52,004 nucleotides of DNA from Pseudoalteromonas sp. G4 (GTDB lineage: Bacteria; Pseudomonadota; Gammaproteobacteria; Enterobacterales; Alteromonadaceae). Below are positions 27,917-36,945 of this stretch, piece after piece. The stretch is from positions 1 to 52,004 of the forward strand of contig NZ_JAPEHW010000020.1 in the NCBI RefSeq assembly GCF_028875915.1, in the 5' to 3' direction. Each line of letters begins with the position of its first letter. The first letter of the stretch is position 1. The notes under the pieces were generated by a model. That model searched no databases. It was not told the DNA's origin and worked only from the letters and a program-made list of their open reading frames with translations. Made by a program: the position numbers and the translations under genes.

Positions 27917-29215
27917 TTAGTTCTTCGATTGCGCTGAAATAATGCTTTTCAGCGTGTCATGTGCTTTTTCATTGTTAAATAAGATGTCTTGTAACGCGTG
28001 TTTTAACGAGTCAGATAATTCGGCTCTTTCAATAAACACATACACATCTTCTACCGAATAACTTTGCCCTTCGCTTACGTTCATAATTTCAAGCCAAAGC
28101 TCAAAAGCACTTTTATTCAACGCGTTAGCTAACACTTCAAAAAATACCCGACCACAAGGATAACTTGCACCAATTGATGGCGTTGACTCCAGATGTGAAA
28201 GCGCAGTTTGTTTAACCCCTTCTAAACACTCTTTTTGTTGCTGCTGTAAAAAATACTCAAAATGCGATTGTGGCATTAAGCCTGAATGCACCATTGCGCG
28301 ATAGGCAAAAAAGTCAGCTGAGCCTTCGTACAGCCAAATCGGTGTACCATCTGATGGTTGCCAAAAATGTGCATTCCAAAGGTGTAACGCTTCATGTGCT
28401 AGGGTTAAATAAATTGTTCGTTGGTATTTACTCGGGTGCTGCACTGCATCTTGCCCTGATATCTCAAACATAACTTGGTTGGATAGTGCGCTACCCAAAA
28501 AACCAATGTATGGCGCATTGCTATTAGCGTTAATCAAAAATGTAACGTCGCGGTTTAAAGGGGAATTAAACTGTTGGCTAAAATAATTCATAAATTTAGT
28601 GCTATTTTGCTCAAGCTGCACTTTAAACTCATTTGGCAAATTTGGCTCAATAACGAAAGAAACACCATGATTAGAGGCATTAGACGGTAAAGTTAGACTA
28701 ACAAACTGCGCTAAATTTAACGACGATACGTTGTTAATGGTGCGCGTTCGCTGATTTTGCTCATTTTTCATCTTTGTTGTTATATAAAATGTCACACTTA
28801 GCGCATCGCGTGTTAGTAATTCGTCCGCTACTTTCAATGAATGTGGCACAAAATAGTCAGCATAAAACGCGCCGTTGTTAGAAAAGTTAATAAACGGCGC
28901 ATTAAATCTAAGTTCACTCACATCAAAACCATCGGAAGCTTCAAGCATTAAAATGTCATTAGGATTAGTTAGCTGAATTGTGCTGTCATCTTTAACCACC
29001 GCTTTGCCTTTAAGCGCAAAATGGTTAGTCAGGAAATGAGGTGGTAAGTGAGAAAAATCTAACGTTTGAGTAAATTTGGGCAATTGATAACTTACTTGCC
29101 ACACGTTGCTACCAATCTGTTTTTCAACATTAATCGACAGCGCTACTTTACTCTGTGCAACCGCATTCATCGCTATACACATCAAACATATTATTATTGT
29201 TTTACTGATACTCAT
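27917..29215 (-). CDS. Secreted M61-like zinc metallopeptidase, uncharacterised
   Basis: A 432-residue protein with a signal peptide (MSISKTIIICLMCIAMNAVAQ). The zinc motif HEALH (274-278) is followed after 18 residues by Glu297 in IWLYEGSADFFAY, the HExxH-x18-E gluzincin spacing. HEALHLWNAHFW with WLYEG resembles the M61 glycyl aminopeptidase family, though overall similarity seems distant. The N-terminal half is beta-rich and probably a propeptide or substrate-binding region. GGAGG precedes the ATG. It stands alone between rnt and tmRNA. It could instead be a catalytically altered relative; substrate unknown. Confidence 0.75.
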   Translation of the reverse strand: MSISKTIIICLMCIAMNAVAQSKVALSINVEKQIGSNVWQVSYQLPKFTQTLDFSHLPPHFLTNHFALKGKAVVKDDSTIQLTNPNDILMLEASDGFDVSELRFNAPFINFSNNGAFYADYFVPHSLKVADELLTRDALSVTFYITTKMKNEQNQRTRTINNVSSLNLAQFVSLTLPSNASNHGVSFVIEPNLPNEFKVQLEQNSTKFMNYFSQQFNSPLNRDVTFLINANSNAPYIGFLGSALSNQVMFEISGQDAVQHPSKYQRTIYLTLAHEALHLWNAHFWQPSDGTPIWLYEGSADFFAYRAMVHSGLMPQSHFEYFLQQQQKECLEGVKQTALSHLESTPSIGASYPCGRVFFEVLANALNKSAFELWLEIMNVSEGQSYSVEDVYVFIERAELSDSLKHALQDILFNNEKAHDTLKSIISAQSKN

Positions 29216-29364
29216 TGAAAACCTCCATTATTTCAATCAGCTGCATTGTATAGCGCCGAGCAATATTAACAAGCAAACAATCCCTGCCAACTCACTTTCA
29301 AATCAACATTAGTTTAAATTTAAAGCGATTAAACCATTTAAATACAGTTAATTGTGCTTTGCCC

Positions 29365-29394
29365 TTGTTTAACATAAAAACTAAGCGTTATAAT
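29365..29394 (+). promoter_or_regulatory. Probable tmRNA promoter
   Basis: TTGTTT (29365-29370) and a perfect TATAAT (29389-29394) are separated by 18 nt. Transcription would begin near 29400, leaving a leader of about 30 nt to be removed by RNase P before the mature tmRNA 5' end. Confidence 0.7.
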
Positions 29395-29431
29395 CGTGCC
29401 AACTGAGTATGATTCAGATGAAACAAATTCA

Positions 29432-29786
29432 GGGGCTGATTAGGATTCGACGGGATTCATGAAGCCTAAGGTGCATGTCGAGGTGCGGCTGGCCTCGTAA
29501 AAAAGCCGTATTTAAAGTAATCGCAAACGACGATTCTTACGCTCTAGCAGCTTAGGCCGCTAGCGCTCCTTCCAAGTATTCTTATGGACTGGATTTTGGA
29601 GTGTCACCCTTACATAAGATCGCTACGGAAACCCTGGCCGGGGTTGAAGGGCTAAATTGAAGCGGCCTCGCCTTTACTTATCGTGTTCGTCCGAGATTTA
29701 AAGGTTAACCAAAAGACGATACTAAACATGTAGGACCGAAGGTCGACGCTTTTCGGACGGGGGTTCAAATCCCCCCAGCTCCACCA
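29432..29786 (+). ncRNA. ssrA: tmRNA (SsrA)
   Basis: Trans-translation RNA that rescues stalled ribosomes. The 5' end GGGGCTGATTAGGATTCGAC pairs with the 3' end AGCTCCACCA, and the T-arm GGGTTCAAATCCC is present, giving the tRNA-Ala-like part. The tag frame at 29523-29555 starts at GCA and encodes ANDDSYALAA followed by TAG. The length is 355 nt and CCA is encoded. A strong terminator follows. Confidence 0.98.
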
Positions 29787-29797
29787 ATAGCACAGAC

Positions 29798-29825
29798 AAA
29801 GCCGCTTTTTAGCGGCTTTTCTTTT
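29798..29825 (+). terminator. Intrinsic terminator of tmRNA
   Basis: AAAGCCGCT-TTTT-AGCGGCTTT with a following TTCTTTT tract, 12 nt after the tmRNA CCA end. Confidence 0.92.
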
Positions 29826-30210
29826 GCCTAAAATTCGGCACAGATATGAAATATCAATAACTTAGATTTTTAAAGGACAATTACAATCAAGATATAAAGT
29901 AGTACATTAAGTAGTACTACCAAAATGAATAAGAGCGGGTACTAGATATAGAATGTAATTGGCCATAGACCAATAAAATAAACACATAAAAACTGCCTTA
30001 TTATCATTTTATTAATCAAGCGCTGTCTATTATCTCGGACTTACTAAGACTGGTATAAAACCCAATAATTGAAATACCTGAAGAAAGTAATCAACTATAT
30101 TTTTGTACCATTGGATGTACCACCACATTTTAAATTTCTTAGTGGGAATTAAAGTCATATTTTATTCTTTGTGAATTTAGTGCGGCTTGCTTTACTCATC
30201 TAATTTATTC
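29826..30210. other. Noncoding stretch after tmRNA
   Basis: About 385 AT-rich nt with no supported gene. It contains a 9-bp direct repeat AAGTAGTAC (29897-29905 and 29909-29917), whose second copy overlaps a palindrome GTAGTACTAC. tmRNA 3' ends are common integration sites, but I find no integrase, no element genes and no second copy of the tmRNA 3' end here. Confidence 0.5.
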
Positions 30211-30243
30211 AAAAAAAAGCCTGTGAGATACACAGGCTTTTTG
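30211..30243 (-). terminator. Intrinsic terminator of the DUF155 gene
   Basis: AAGCCTGTG-AGATA-CACAGGCTT lies 26 nt past the stop. An A-run on the left makes a long T-run on the minus strand. The arms are the same as in the terminator after speB. Confidence 0.88.
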
Positions 30244-30268
30244 TTGCTTTTAAAATTTAAGCACAGGC

Positions 30269-31057
30269 TTAAAAGAAATAAATCGCGATATCGACGGCAA
30301 TTAAAATAATAATCACCCACTCTAAAAACGCAGAGTGCTTGTGGTTTTGCTCGGTACTTAGCATGTCTACTAAGTTGTGAATGGTGTCGAGCTTCTTTTG
30401 CAAAATATGTATACGTGGCAATAAATCTAAATATTTGCTGAGCTGCTGATAAACCCCTTCTAAATTTGGGTTATCCCAAAAGAACTCGGGAGTATCGAGC
30501 AAGTTAAAGTGCAAATTGATATCGGTGCTGGTTTTAAACAAGGTACCACGTAACTTTGCTAATGCTTTTCGTGTTAAAGGCACCTTGCCAGTTTGCGCAA
30601 GCAGCTGAGATAAATATGCATTTTCGCTAATTACCGCTTGAGCTTGCTCTTCAAAAAACTCAAGCTTCGTCGACTGTGCTAGCGCATGGCTAAGCGCCAA
30701 CTTGGTCATGTCATCTGAGTTATCTAAAAATAGACAATCATTTTTGATATTAAAATCACCATATTCGCCTTCGCGGTAAATATAGTGATCGATGCTCGGG
30801 CGTTTTTCAGGTGAGATGATAAGCTCATCAATTTGCGCGATCAGTTGTTCAAGCTCTGCCTGATTAAAGTCCCAACATACCAACACCGCATAATCAAAAA
30901 GCCAGGCTTGTTTGCTATTTATGCAGACACCATAAGCATCACGTATTTTTATAGCCCCAAGCTGTTTATTGAGCTTTATATCTGCTTTTTCTTTATTAAT
31001 TGAATGGCCTAAAAAGCTGATAATAAGGCGATGATCTTTTGTGACTGTGTCACTCAT
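30269..31057 (-). CDS. RMND1/Sif2-family (DUF155) protein with C-terminal membrane anchor
   Basis: A 262-residue protein of the DUF155 family, related to mitochondrial RMND1 and yeast Rmd1; bacterial function is not established. There is no signal peptide. The conserved segments are AWLFDYAVLVCWDF (about 51-64), YGDFNIKNDCLFLDNSDDMTKLALSHALAQS (in two parts, about 98-130) and FWDNPNLEGVYQQLSKYLDL. A coiled coil (RIHILQKKLDTIHNLVDML) precedes a single C-terminal TM helix (LEWVIIILIAVDIAIYFF), which is typical of the family. It diverges from speA by 230 nt. Confidence 0.87.
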   Translation of the reverse strand: MSDTVTKDHRLIISFLGHSINKEKADIKLNKQLGAIKIRDAYGVCINSKQAWLFDYAVLVCWDFNQAELEQLIAQIDELIISPEKRPSIDHYIYREGEYGDFNIKNDCLFLDNSDDMTKLALSHALAQSTKLEFFEEQAQAVISENAYLSQLLAQTGKVPLTRKALAKLRGTLFKTSTDINLHFNLLDTPEFFWDNPNLEGVYQQLSKYLDLLPRIHILQKKLDTIHNLVDMLSTEQNHKHSAFLEWVIIILIAVDIAIYFF

Positions 31058-31287
31058 TAAGTTGCTCCAATGAAGCGTATTTCACAATTACCAATACGTA
31101 AATCGGCAATATTTTTCAATTGGGTTTATAGCGTGTAACAGCCTAAATATAAATTAATTTTGGATGAATTTTGCCAATAATATTCTTGTCGATACGACAA
31201 AAATTTTATGTTGGACTTCCCCCCCCTATTCCCTTTAAATGCGCGCACTTTTTGGTCTTATGACCGATTTATTTTTTAAGGGTAAAA

Positions 31288-33201
31288 ATGAAAGAAACCA
31301 CTGCAATTGAACATGTTCGTGCAAGCTACAATGTACCTCATTGGAGCCAAGGTTATTATGGCATTAATGATCAAGGTGAAATTACTGTGTCACCAAATAT
31401 GGCGAAGCCAACGCATGCAGTAAGTTTGTCTAAAATTGCCGAACAAATTCAACAGCAAGGGTTATCGTTACCAGCGCTTGTGCGATTTCCGCAAATTTTA
31501 CACCACCGCGTACATAGCTTATGCAATGCGTTTAACGCGGCTATTGAAAGCTATGATTACAGCAACAACTACTTGCTGGTTTATCCAATTAAAGTAAACC
31601 AACAACGCGAAGTGGTGGAAGAAATTTTAGCAAGCCAAGCTAGCCAATCGGTAAAGCAATTAGGTTTAGAAGCAGGTAGCAAAGCAGAGCTGCTTGCAGT
31701 ACTTGCGATGGCACAAAAAGTCAGCTCTGTGATTGTGTGTAACGGCTATAAAGACCGCGAGTATATTCGCTTAGCACTTATCGGCGAAAAGCTTGGTCAC
31801 AAAGTTAATATTGTGCTTGAGAAACGTTCTGAACTTGAAATGGTGCTTGAAGAAGCACACAAACTTGGCGTAAGCCCACGCTTAGGTGTGCGCGTACGTT
31901 TAGCATCGCAAGGTAAAGGCAAGTGGCAAGCAAGCGGTGGAGAAAAATCAAAGTTTGGTTTATCTGCATCACAAGTATTAAGCGTATTAGCTGAGCTTAA
32001 ATCGCACAAAATGGAAAGCGCACTACAACTTGTTCACTTTCACTTAGGCTCACAAATGGCGAACATTCGCGATGTGCGCACAGGTGTAAGTGAAGCAGCA
32101 CGTTTTTACTGTGAATTACGCCGTTTAGGTGCAAATTTAGCCTGTATGGATGTGGGTGGTGGTTTAGCCATTGATTACGATGGCACGCGCAGCCAATCGA
32201 GCAATTCTATGAATTACTCGCTTGCTGAATATGCGAATAACATCGTCTACACCATTGGCGACATGTGTAAGCAGTATGAACAACCAATGCCGATGATTAT
32301 TTCAGAGTCAGGCCGTGCGTTAACAGCGCATCACGCGGTACTTATTACCAATGTGATTGGCACTGAATCGTATCAGGTAGAAGAATTGCCAGCGCTTGAG
32401 AACGATGCACCACTACTTTTACAAAACATGTGGCGTTCGTGGTTACAACTTAATAACCGTGTTGATGACAGAGCGTTAATTGAGATTTATCACGATTGCA
32501 TTAACGACCTAGCCGAAGTGCACAGCCAGTTTGCAATGGGGCTTTTAAGCCTTGAGCAACGCGCATGGGCAGAGCAAATTACACTGCGTATTAACTACGA
32601 GCTACAGCAGTTAATGGATAGCAAAAACCGTTTTCATCGGCCAATTATGGACGAGTTAAACGAGCGATTAGCGGATAAATTCTTTGTTAATTTTTCGCTG
32701 TTTCAATCGCTGCCGGATGCATGGGGTATTGATCAAGTGTTTCCAGTGTTGCCGCTTTCTGGTTTAGAAACCATGCCAGATCGCCGTGCAGTGCTACTTG
32801 ATATTACCTGTGACTCAGATGGCACAATCGACCAGTACGTAGATGGCCAAGGCATAGAAACCACCTTGCCAGTGCCAAATTGGCAGGCCGACTCACCTTA
32901 CTTGTTAGGCTTTTTCTTAGTGGGTGCTTATCAAGAAATTTTAGGTGATATGCACAACCTATTTGGTGACACTCACAGTGTAGTAGTTAATGTGGATGAA
33001 GATGGCAACAGCGAAATTGTTGAAATTAACGAAGGCGACAGCGTAGAAGATATGCTTCGTTATGTGCACCTAGATGCCGAAGAATTCAGACACGCATTTG
33101 CTCAATTAGCTAATAGCAAATTACCAGAGCATGAGCGCAGTGAAGTACTCGCTGAGCTAGATGCAGGTTTAAAAGGCTACACTTATTTGGAAGATATTTA
33201 A
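31288..33201 (+). CDS. speA: Biosynthetic arginine decarboxylase SpeA
   Basis: PLP enzyme converting arginine to agmatine, the first step of the agmatine route to putrescine. Its 637 residues match the biosynthetic class (E. coli 658), distinct from the acid-inducible AdiA fold. The PLP lysine is in [14 protein letters not shown] (Lys102), the pyridoxal phosphate-binding glycine motif is in [14 protein letters not shown], and [13 protein letters not shown] lies near the C-terminus. A ribosome binding site (AAGGG) lies 6 nt upstream. speB follows after 3 nt, so the two act as an operon. An eight-C run at 31219-31226 lies in the leader. Confidence 0.97.
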   Translation: MKETTAIEHVRASYNVPHWSQGYYGINDQGEITVSPNMAKPTHAVSLSKIAEQIQQQGLSLPALVRFPQILHHRVHSLCNAFNAAIESYDYSNNYLLVYPIKVNQQREVVEEILASQASQSVKQLGLEAGSKAELLAVLAMAQKVSSVIVCNGYKDREYIRLALIGEKLGHKVNIVLEKRSELEMVLEEAHKLGVSPRLGVRVRLASQGKGKWQASGGEKSKFGLSASQVLSVLAELKSHKMESALQLVHFHLGSQMANIRDVRTGVSEAARFYCELRRLGANLACMDVGGGLAIDYDGTRSQSSNSMNYSLAEYANNIVYTIGDMCKQYEQPMPMIISESGRALTAHHAVLITNVIGTESYQVEELPALENDAPLLLQNMWRSWLQLNNRVDDRALIEIYHDCINDLAEVHSQFAMGLLSLEQRAWAEQITLRINYELQQLMDSKNRFHRPIMDELNERLADKFFVNFSLFQSLPDAWGIDQVFPVLPLSGLETMPDRRAVLLDITCDSDGTIDQYVDGQGIETTLPVPNWQADSPYLLGFFLVGAYQEILGDMHNLFGDTHSVVVNVDEDGNSEIVEINEGDSVEDMLRYVHLDAEEFRHAFAQLANSKLPEHERSEVLAELDAGLKGYTYLEDI

Positions 33202-33204
33202 CCT

Positions 33205-34134
33205 ATGGTTAAAGTTTTTGAAAAACACAACGGCATGCTATTTGGCAACGGCGCAACGTTTATGCGCCAGCCATTAGTTAACGACCCAACATCAAGTGAT
33301 GCTGATGTGGTTGTGCTTGGTTTGCCATTTGATATGGCAACTTCTGGTCGCTCTGGTGCCCGCATGGGCCCAGATGCGATGCGCCGCGCATCTGTTAACC
33401 TTGCATGGGAAGAAACCCGTTACCCTTGGCCATTTACACTAAACGATCATTGCGCAGTAATTGATGCAGGCGACTTGGTGTTTGCACCGGGCGATAGCGA
33501 AGGTTTTACACAGCAAGTTGAAGATGCAGCATCACAACTTTTAGAACAAGGTAAAAGCCTTTTAAGTTTCGGTGGCGATCACTTTGTTACTTTGCCGCTG
33601 TTGCGCGCCCATGCAAAACGTTTTGGCAAAATGGCGTTAGTGCATTTTGATGCGCACACTGACACTTATGCTAATGGCAGTCAGTATGATCATGGCACTA
33701 TGTTTTACCATGCGCCAAATGAAGGACTCATCGACAAAAACAGTTCGGTACAAGTGGGTATTCGCACTAATTACACCCAAGCTGAGCATGGCTTTAAAGT
33801 GATTGATGGCGCTGAGAGCAATGCCCTTTCAGCGCACACTATTGCCGAGATGATTAAACACTCAGTGGGTGAGTTACCTGTGTATTTAACCTTTGATATT
33901 GACGCCCTTGACCCTGCGTTTGCGCCAGGTACTGGCACACCGGTTTGTGGTGGCTTAACCACCGACAAAGCGCTCAATATTCTTCGCGAATTAAAAGGGC
34001 TGAATATTGTAGGAATGGATGTGGTAGAAGTTGCTCCAGCTTACGATAACAGCGAAATTACTGCACTTGCAGGCGCCACCATTGCGCTCGAAATGCTGCA
34101 TTTGTGGACGTATAAACATAAGCTAGGTGGATAA
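33205..34134 (+). CDS. speB: Agmatinase SpeB
   Basis: Mn-dependent ureohydrolase turning agmatine into putrescine and urea, directly downstream of SpeA in the pathway. It has 309 residues (E. coli 306). The binuclear Mn ligands appear in the family order [17 protein letters not shown] and [18 protein letters not shown]. The start is 3 nt after the speA stop, with GGAAGA inside the end of speA serving as ribosome binding site. A strong terminator follows at 34161. Confidence 0.97.
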   Translation: MVKVFEKHNGMLFGNGATFMRQPLVNDPTSSDADVVVLGLPFDMATSGRSGARMGPDAMRRASVNLAWEETRYPWPFTLNDHCAVIDAGDLVFAPGDSEGFTQQVEDAASQLLEQGKSLLSFGGDHFVTLPLLRAHAKRFGKMALVHFDAHTDTYANGSQYDHGTMFYHAPNEGLIDKNSSVQVGIRTNYTQAEHGFKVIDGAESNALSAHTIAEMIKHSVGELPVYLTFDIDALDPAFAPGTGTPVCGGLTTDKALNILRELKGLNIVGMDVVEVAPAYDNSEITALAGATIALEMLHLWTYKHKLGG

Positions 34135-34160
34135 CCTCGTTTATATTTTGGCACCCAACA

Positions 34161-34190
34161 AAAAGCCTGTGGAAACACAGGCTTTTTTTT
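34161..34190 (+). terminator. Intrinsic terminator of speA-speB
   Basis: AAAAGCCTGTG-GAAA-CACAGGCTTTT followed by a long T-run, 26 nt past the speB stop. Confidence 0.93.
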
Positions 34191-34295
34191 ATTTTTAAAA
34201 CAGTGACTAACTTTGAGAGTACCTTATTAAGCATTTGCGTGATCCACTTATAAGCTTATTACGTTTAGCTAACTAAACACTTCAAAGGATTCTCA

Positions 34296-34469
34296 ATGTT
34301 TAGTTTTTTAAAACCAAACCCAGTAAAAAAAATGAAAAAGGATTATTTTAAATTGTTAGAAAAAGCCATGCATGCCCAGCGAAATGGCGATATCAAAACC
34401 TATTCAATGTTAACAGCAGATGCAGAAAGCCTCTGGCAAAAAATAGAGGCTCATGAAAGTAAACAATAG
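34296..34469 (+). CDS. Small Lacal_2735/DUF6435-like protein
   Basis: A 57-residue basic protein: MFSFLKPNPVKKMKKDY, then LLEKAMHAQRNGDIKTYSML, ending AESLWQKIEAHESKQ. The FxFxxxxPxKKxxKxY start and AMxAQRNGDIxxYxxLTAxAE pattern match my memory of the small Lacal_2735 (DUF6435) family, whose function is unknown. AAAGGA lies 6 nt before the ATG. It is a single gene between the speB terminator and the convergent DUF4124 gene. Confidence 0.8.
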   Translation: MFSFLKPNPVKKMKKDYFKLLEKAMHAQRNGDIKTYSMLTADAESLWQKIEAHESKQ

Positions 34470-34499
34470 TTTTGTGCCTATGATCTTGGCAATATAACC

Positions 34500-35324
34500 T
34501 TAATAGCCCTCACCATTGTAAGCTGGCTCTTTTAGTGCTGATGATTTTGCTTTTTGTGAGCGTAAAATTTCTGACTCTTTTTGCAATGCATTAATTTTGA
34601 TTTGATATTGTTTGCTTACCGCTGCCATTTCTTGTGCAAGAGATTGTTGCAGTTTTGCTCCAGCTAGATTGGTATTAGCATTGCCCGACTGTTTCTTTAA
34701 TGCCGCAACTTCCTCATTCATTTCACGCTGCAAGCGCTTAATTTGCGCATCATTATTCGCAATTTGCCTTTCAACCTTTTGCATATCTACATAGCTGCCT
34801 ATACGGTTGAGTTCTTGTGTGTGCGAATTGCCATCGCCTTGGTTAGTTGCGCTACTGTTATTCAGTTTATTTAATTCATTTTGTAAACGCGCTAAGTTGC
34901 TTTGTTCAACGTCAATTAGCCCGCGGTAACGCTCAGTAATGGCGTTCATTTCAAGTGCTAGCGCTTCAGATCGAGACGCACCGTAGAGGTTATTAGCAGT
35001 GCGAACTGTCATATTCTTAACCGCACTAATTTCTACATCCATGTCTTTTTGCAGTTTTTTAATACGGGCTTTTACTTGTTCAATTTCGCGCTTTAATTGA
35101 CGTGACTTAACATAAGTATCAGTTGAATCAGTATTTGGCTTTGCGTTAGCGTTTGGACGTTTTTTGATAACCTGTGGGTTTACTTCAATTTTTTCATACT
35201 TATCACTACATGGCTGATCACTAAAGGTGAGTACGCCATCAATTTCGCATTTATAAATAGCACTATAAGATGCAAAGCTCGTTACAAAACAAAGTGATAA
35301 AAATGAGTTTTTGAGAGTAAACAT
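34500..35324 (-). CDS. DUF4124 protein with duplicated coiled-coil region
   Basis: A 274-residue exported protein. A signal peptide (to about residue 21) is followed by a DUF4124 module (IYKCEIDGVLTFSDQPCSDKYEKI; two Cys probably pair) and a basic linker. Two related coiled-coil units then follow. Unit 1 (about 75-147) has REIEQVKARIKKLQKDMD and SEALALEMNAITERYRGLI. Unit 2 (about 180-258) has RQIANNDAQIKRLQREMN and QQSLAQEMAAVSKQYQIKI. DUF4124 proteins are periplasmic and of unknown role. The internal duplication is seen directly. It lies downstream of the TIGR02647 gene, same strand. Confidence 0.85.
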   Translation of the reverse strand: MFTLKNSFLSLCFVTSFASYSAIYKCEIDGVLTFSDQPCSDKYEKIEVNPQVIKKRPNANAKPNTDSTDTYVKSRQLKREIEQVKARIKKLQKDMDVEISAVKNMTVRTANNLYGASRSEALALEMNAITERYRGLIDVEQSNLARLQNELNKLNNSSATNQGDGNSHTQELNRIGSYVDMQKVERQIANNDAQIKRLQREMNEEVAALKKQSGNANTNLAGAKLQQSLAQEMAAVSKQYQIKINALQKESEILRSQKAKSSALKEPAYNGEGY

Positions 35325-35345
35325 GAAAGTCCTTATATTTAGTAG

Positions 35346-35374
35346 CCTACCTAGATTACACCAATCTAGGCAGG
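35346..35374. terminator. Hairpin between the TIGR02647 and DUF4124 genes
   Basis: CCTACCTAGATT and AATCTAGGCAGG form a 12-bp stem with one mismatch and a 5-nt loop. A short TTTT follows on the plus strand only, while flanking genes are on the minus strand. It may be a weak terminator or a leader structure of the DUF4124 gene, whose start is 22 nt away. Confidence 0.4.
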
Positions 35375-35412
35375 TTTTGGACTTTTAATTTAGCAGCACT
35401 AAATGACAGGGA

Positions 35413-35643
35413 TTATTTCAGTGCGTTACTTAAATGCAGGGCGTGTTGCTGTAGTTCATGGCCAAGCTCCGTTAAGTAGCCACCATCAACTTGATCAATA
35501 ATTCCGCGTTCAAATAAACGCTTGGCCGATGCTTGTACACTTGCTGGCGCATCATGATGAATTTTTAATCCTTGCATCGCACTGGAGGTTGGAAATTTTA
35601 GCAGCAACTCTAAATCGGTGATTTGTTCGGTACCTAAGCTCAT
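35413..35643 (-). CDS. TIGR02647-family small protein
   Basis: A 76-residue soluble protein. I recognise the family by TEQITDLELLLKF, the GLKIHHDAPASVQASAKRLFERGIIDQVDGGYLTELG pattern (read in parts) and the His/Leu-rich tail. It is a conserved gammaproteobacterial protein of unknown function with a winged-helix-like look. I chose ATG at 35643, with AAGGAAA 5 nt upstream; the longer frame to 35721 adds 26 unconserved residues. It lies between zapE and the DUF4124 gene. Confidence 0.82.
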   Translation of the reverse strand: MSLGTEQITDLELLLKFPTSSAMQGLKIHHDAPASVQASAKRLFERGIIDQVDGGYLTELGHELQQHALHLSNALK

Positions 35644-35754
35644 TGTGTTTCCTTTTTTATTATTTGTTCCGTTACACAGTATAGATAAGCTTTGTAAAAT
35701 TGCTTGATCTTGCGCAGACAAAACTCAGAATTTTCAACAATCTGTATGACTTAG

Positions 35755-36900
35755 TCACTCTTTACTAAGCCCTTCAGCCTGAAAGCGTGCTAATTGCATT
35801 TCATTTAAGCGACTTAGTGTTCGCCTAAATGCAAATTCTAATATGCCTTGTGTGTAAAGCTGATGCAATGGTACATCTGCATTTATGTAAAGCGGAATTG
35901 AGCGGTCATAACATTCATCTACTAAGGCAATAAAACGGCGTACACCATCATCTTTACGTGATAACTGAGGCAAAGTACGATCTCCCGCGGCGACACGCTC
36001 TACGCCATCTTCGGTACCACGGGCGATATGCGTTGCAACTGAATCACACGATAGCTGCGGCACACCTTCAAGAAAAATCGCTTTGTAAGTATCGCACAAT
36101 GAAATAAAGTCGACAGCCGCCAAAGGCTGTTCGCATATCGCGTTATAGTGGCAAAAGAGTAGATGTTTACTTTGGTTAATGACATCTATTTTTAGATGCC
36201 CAATTTCTATTGATTCATCCGAAAAACATGTTTGATTGTGCGTTTTGGCAAGCAAGTTAAATTGCTGAGTTAACGTATCGCTTTGCTTCACCCAGTAGCG
36301 CTTTTGGCTGTCCCCTGGGTGTAAACGGTGGTCTTGCCCGCCATCAACACTCAGTACCTGCATATGGTGTTTCAACGCTTCAATTGCAGGAAGCAGCCTG
36401 TCGCGATTAAAACCATTTTCATAAAGTTTGTCAGGGTGTTGATTTGACGTTGCCACTAGCACTAAGCCTTGGTCGAAAAACGCCTGTACCAGCCCACTTA
36501 ATAAAATCGCATCGCCAATGTCACTAACAAAAAACTCATCAAAACAGAGTACATCAACATCCTTTGCCAGTTCACTTGCCAATAAATTGAGCGGATTTTC
36601 ACGGCCAGTTAATTGAAACAAACGCTGATGTACCCAGCGCATAAAATGATGAAAGTGCTGCCGTTTAGCAGGTACGGTTAGGCTGTTATAAAAGCTATCC
36701 ATCAACCACGTTTTACCGCGCCCTACCGGGCCATATAGATAAACCCCTTGCACACTCGTTTGTTTGCTTTCTAATGCTAAATAACAATTTTGCAGCGCAG
36801 CCACTGCTTGAGCTTGCGCGCTATCAGAGACAAAGCCATTTTCAAGTGCAGCTTGATACGCTTGCGCTGGGCTTAAAAGGGGAGAAGTATTAGTCATCAT
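35755..36900 (-). CDS. zapE: Cell division protein ZapE (AFG1-like ATPase)
   Basis: AFG1/LACE1-type AAA ATPase that associates with FtsZ during constriction in E. coli. Its 381 residues fit (E. coli 375). Walker A is GPVGRGKT (57-64) and Walker B is VLCFDEFFV (near 120). LVATSNQHPDKLYENGFNRDRLLP contains sensor-region family residues (read in parts). The start is ATG at 36900 or the adjacent ATG at 36897. It follows the ubiI terminator, so it probably has its own promoter in the 45-nt gap or inside ubiI. Confidence 0.94.
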   Translation of the reverse strand: MMTNTSPLLSPAQAYQAALENGFVSDSAQAQAVAALQNCYLALESKQTSVQGVYLYGPVGRGKTWLMDSFYNSLTVPAKRQHFHHFMRWVHQRLFQLTGRENPLNLLASELAKDVDVLCFDEFFVSDIGDAILLSGLVQAFFDQGLVLVATSNQHPDKLYENGFNRDRLLPAIEALKHHMQVLSVDGGQDHRLHPGDSQKRYWVKQSDTLTQQFNLLAKTHNQTCFSDESIEIGHLKIDVINQSKHLLFCHYNAICEQPLAAVDFISLCDTYKAIFLEGVPQLSCDSVATHIARGTEDGVERVAAGDRTLPQLSRKDDGVRRFIALVDECYDRSIPLYINADVPLHQLYTQGILEFAFRRTLSRLNEMQLARFQAEGLSKE

Positions 36901-36913
36901 TTAAAAGTACAAA

Positions 36914-36941
36914 TAAAAATTTGGCGCTAAACGCGCCAAAT
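36914..36941 (-). terminator. Intrinsic terminator after ubiI
   Basis: ATTTGGCGC-TAAAC-GCGCCAAAT (36919-36941) followed on the minus strand by TTTTTATTTG. It lies 5 nt past the ubiI stop and ends the ygfB-pepP-ubiH-ubiI operon. Confidence 0.88.
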
Positions 36942-36945
36942 AACT

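Noticed and set aside
25283..29215. A coherent new multi-gene defence or secretion system in the CBS to M61 region
   Set aside because: The genes face different ways and two (motY, rnt) have well-known separate roles; nothing ties them together beyond proximity.
29760..29786. tmRNA 3' end as an attachment site of an integrated element
   Set aside because: I found no integrase and no second copy of the tmRNA end in the window; only a gene-free stretch follows.
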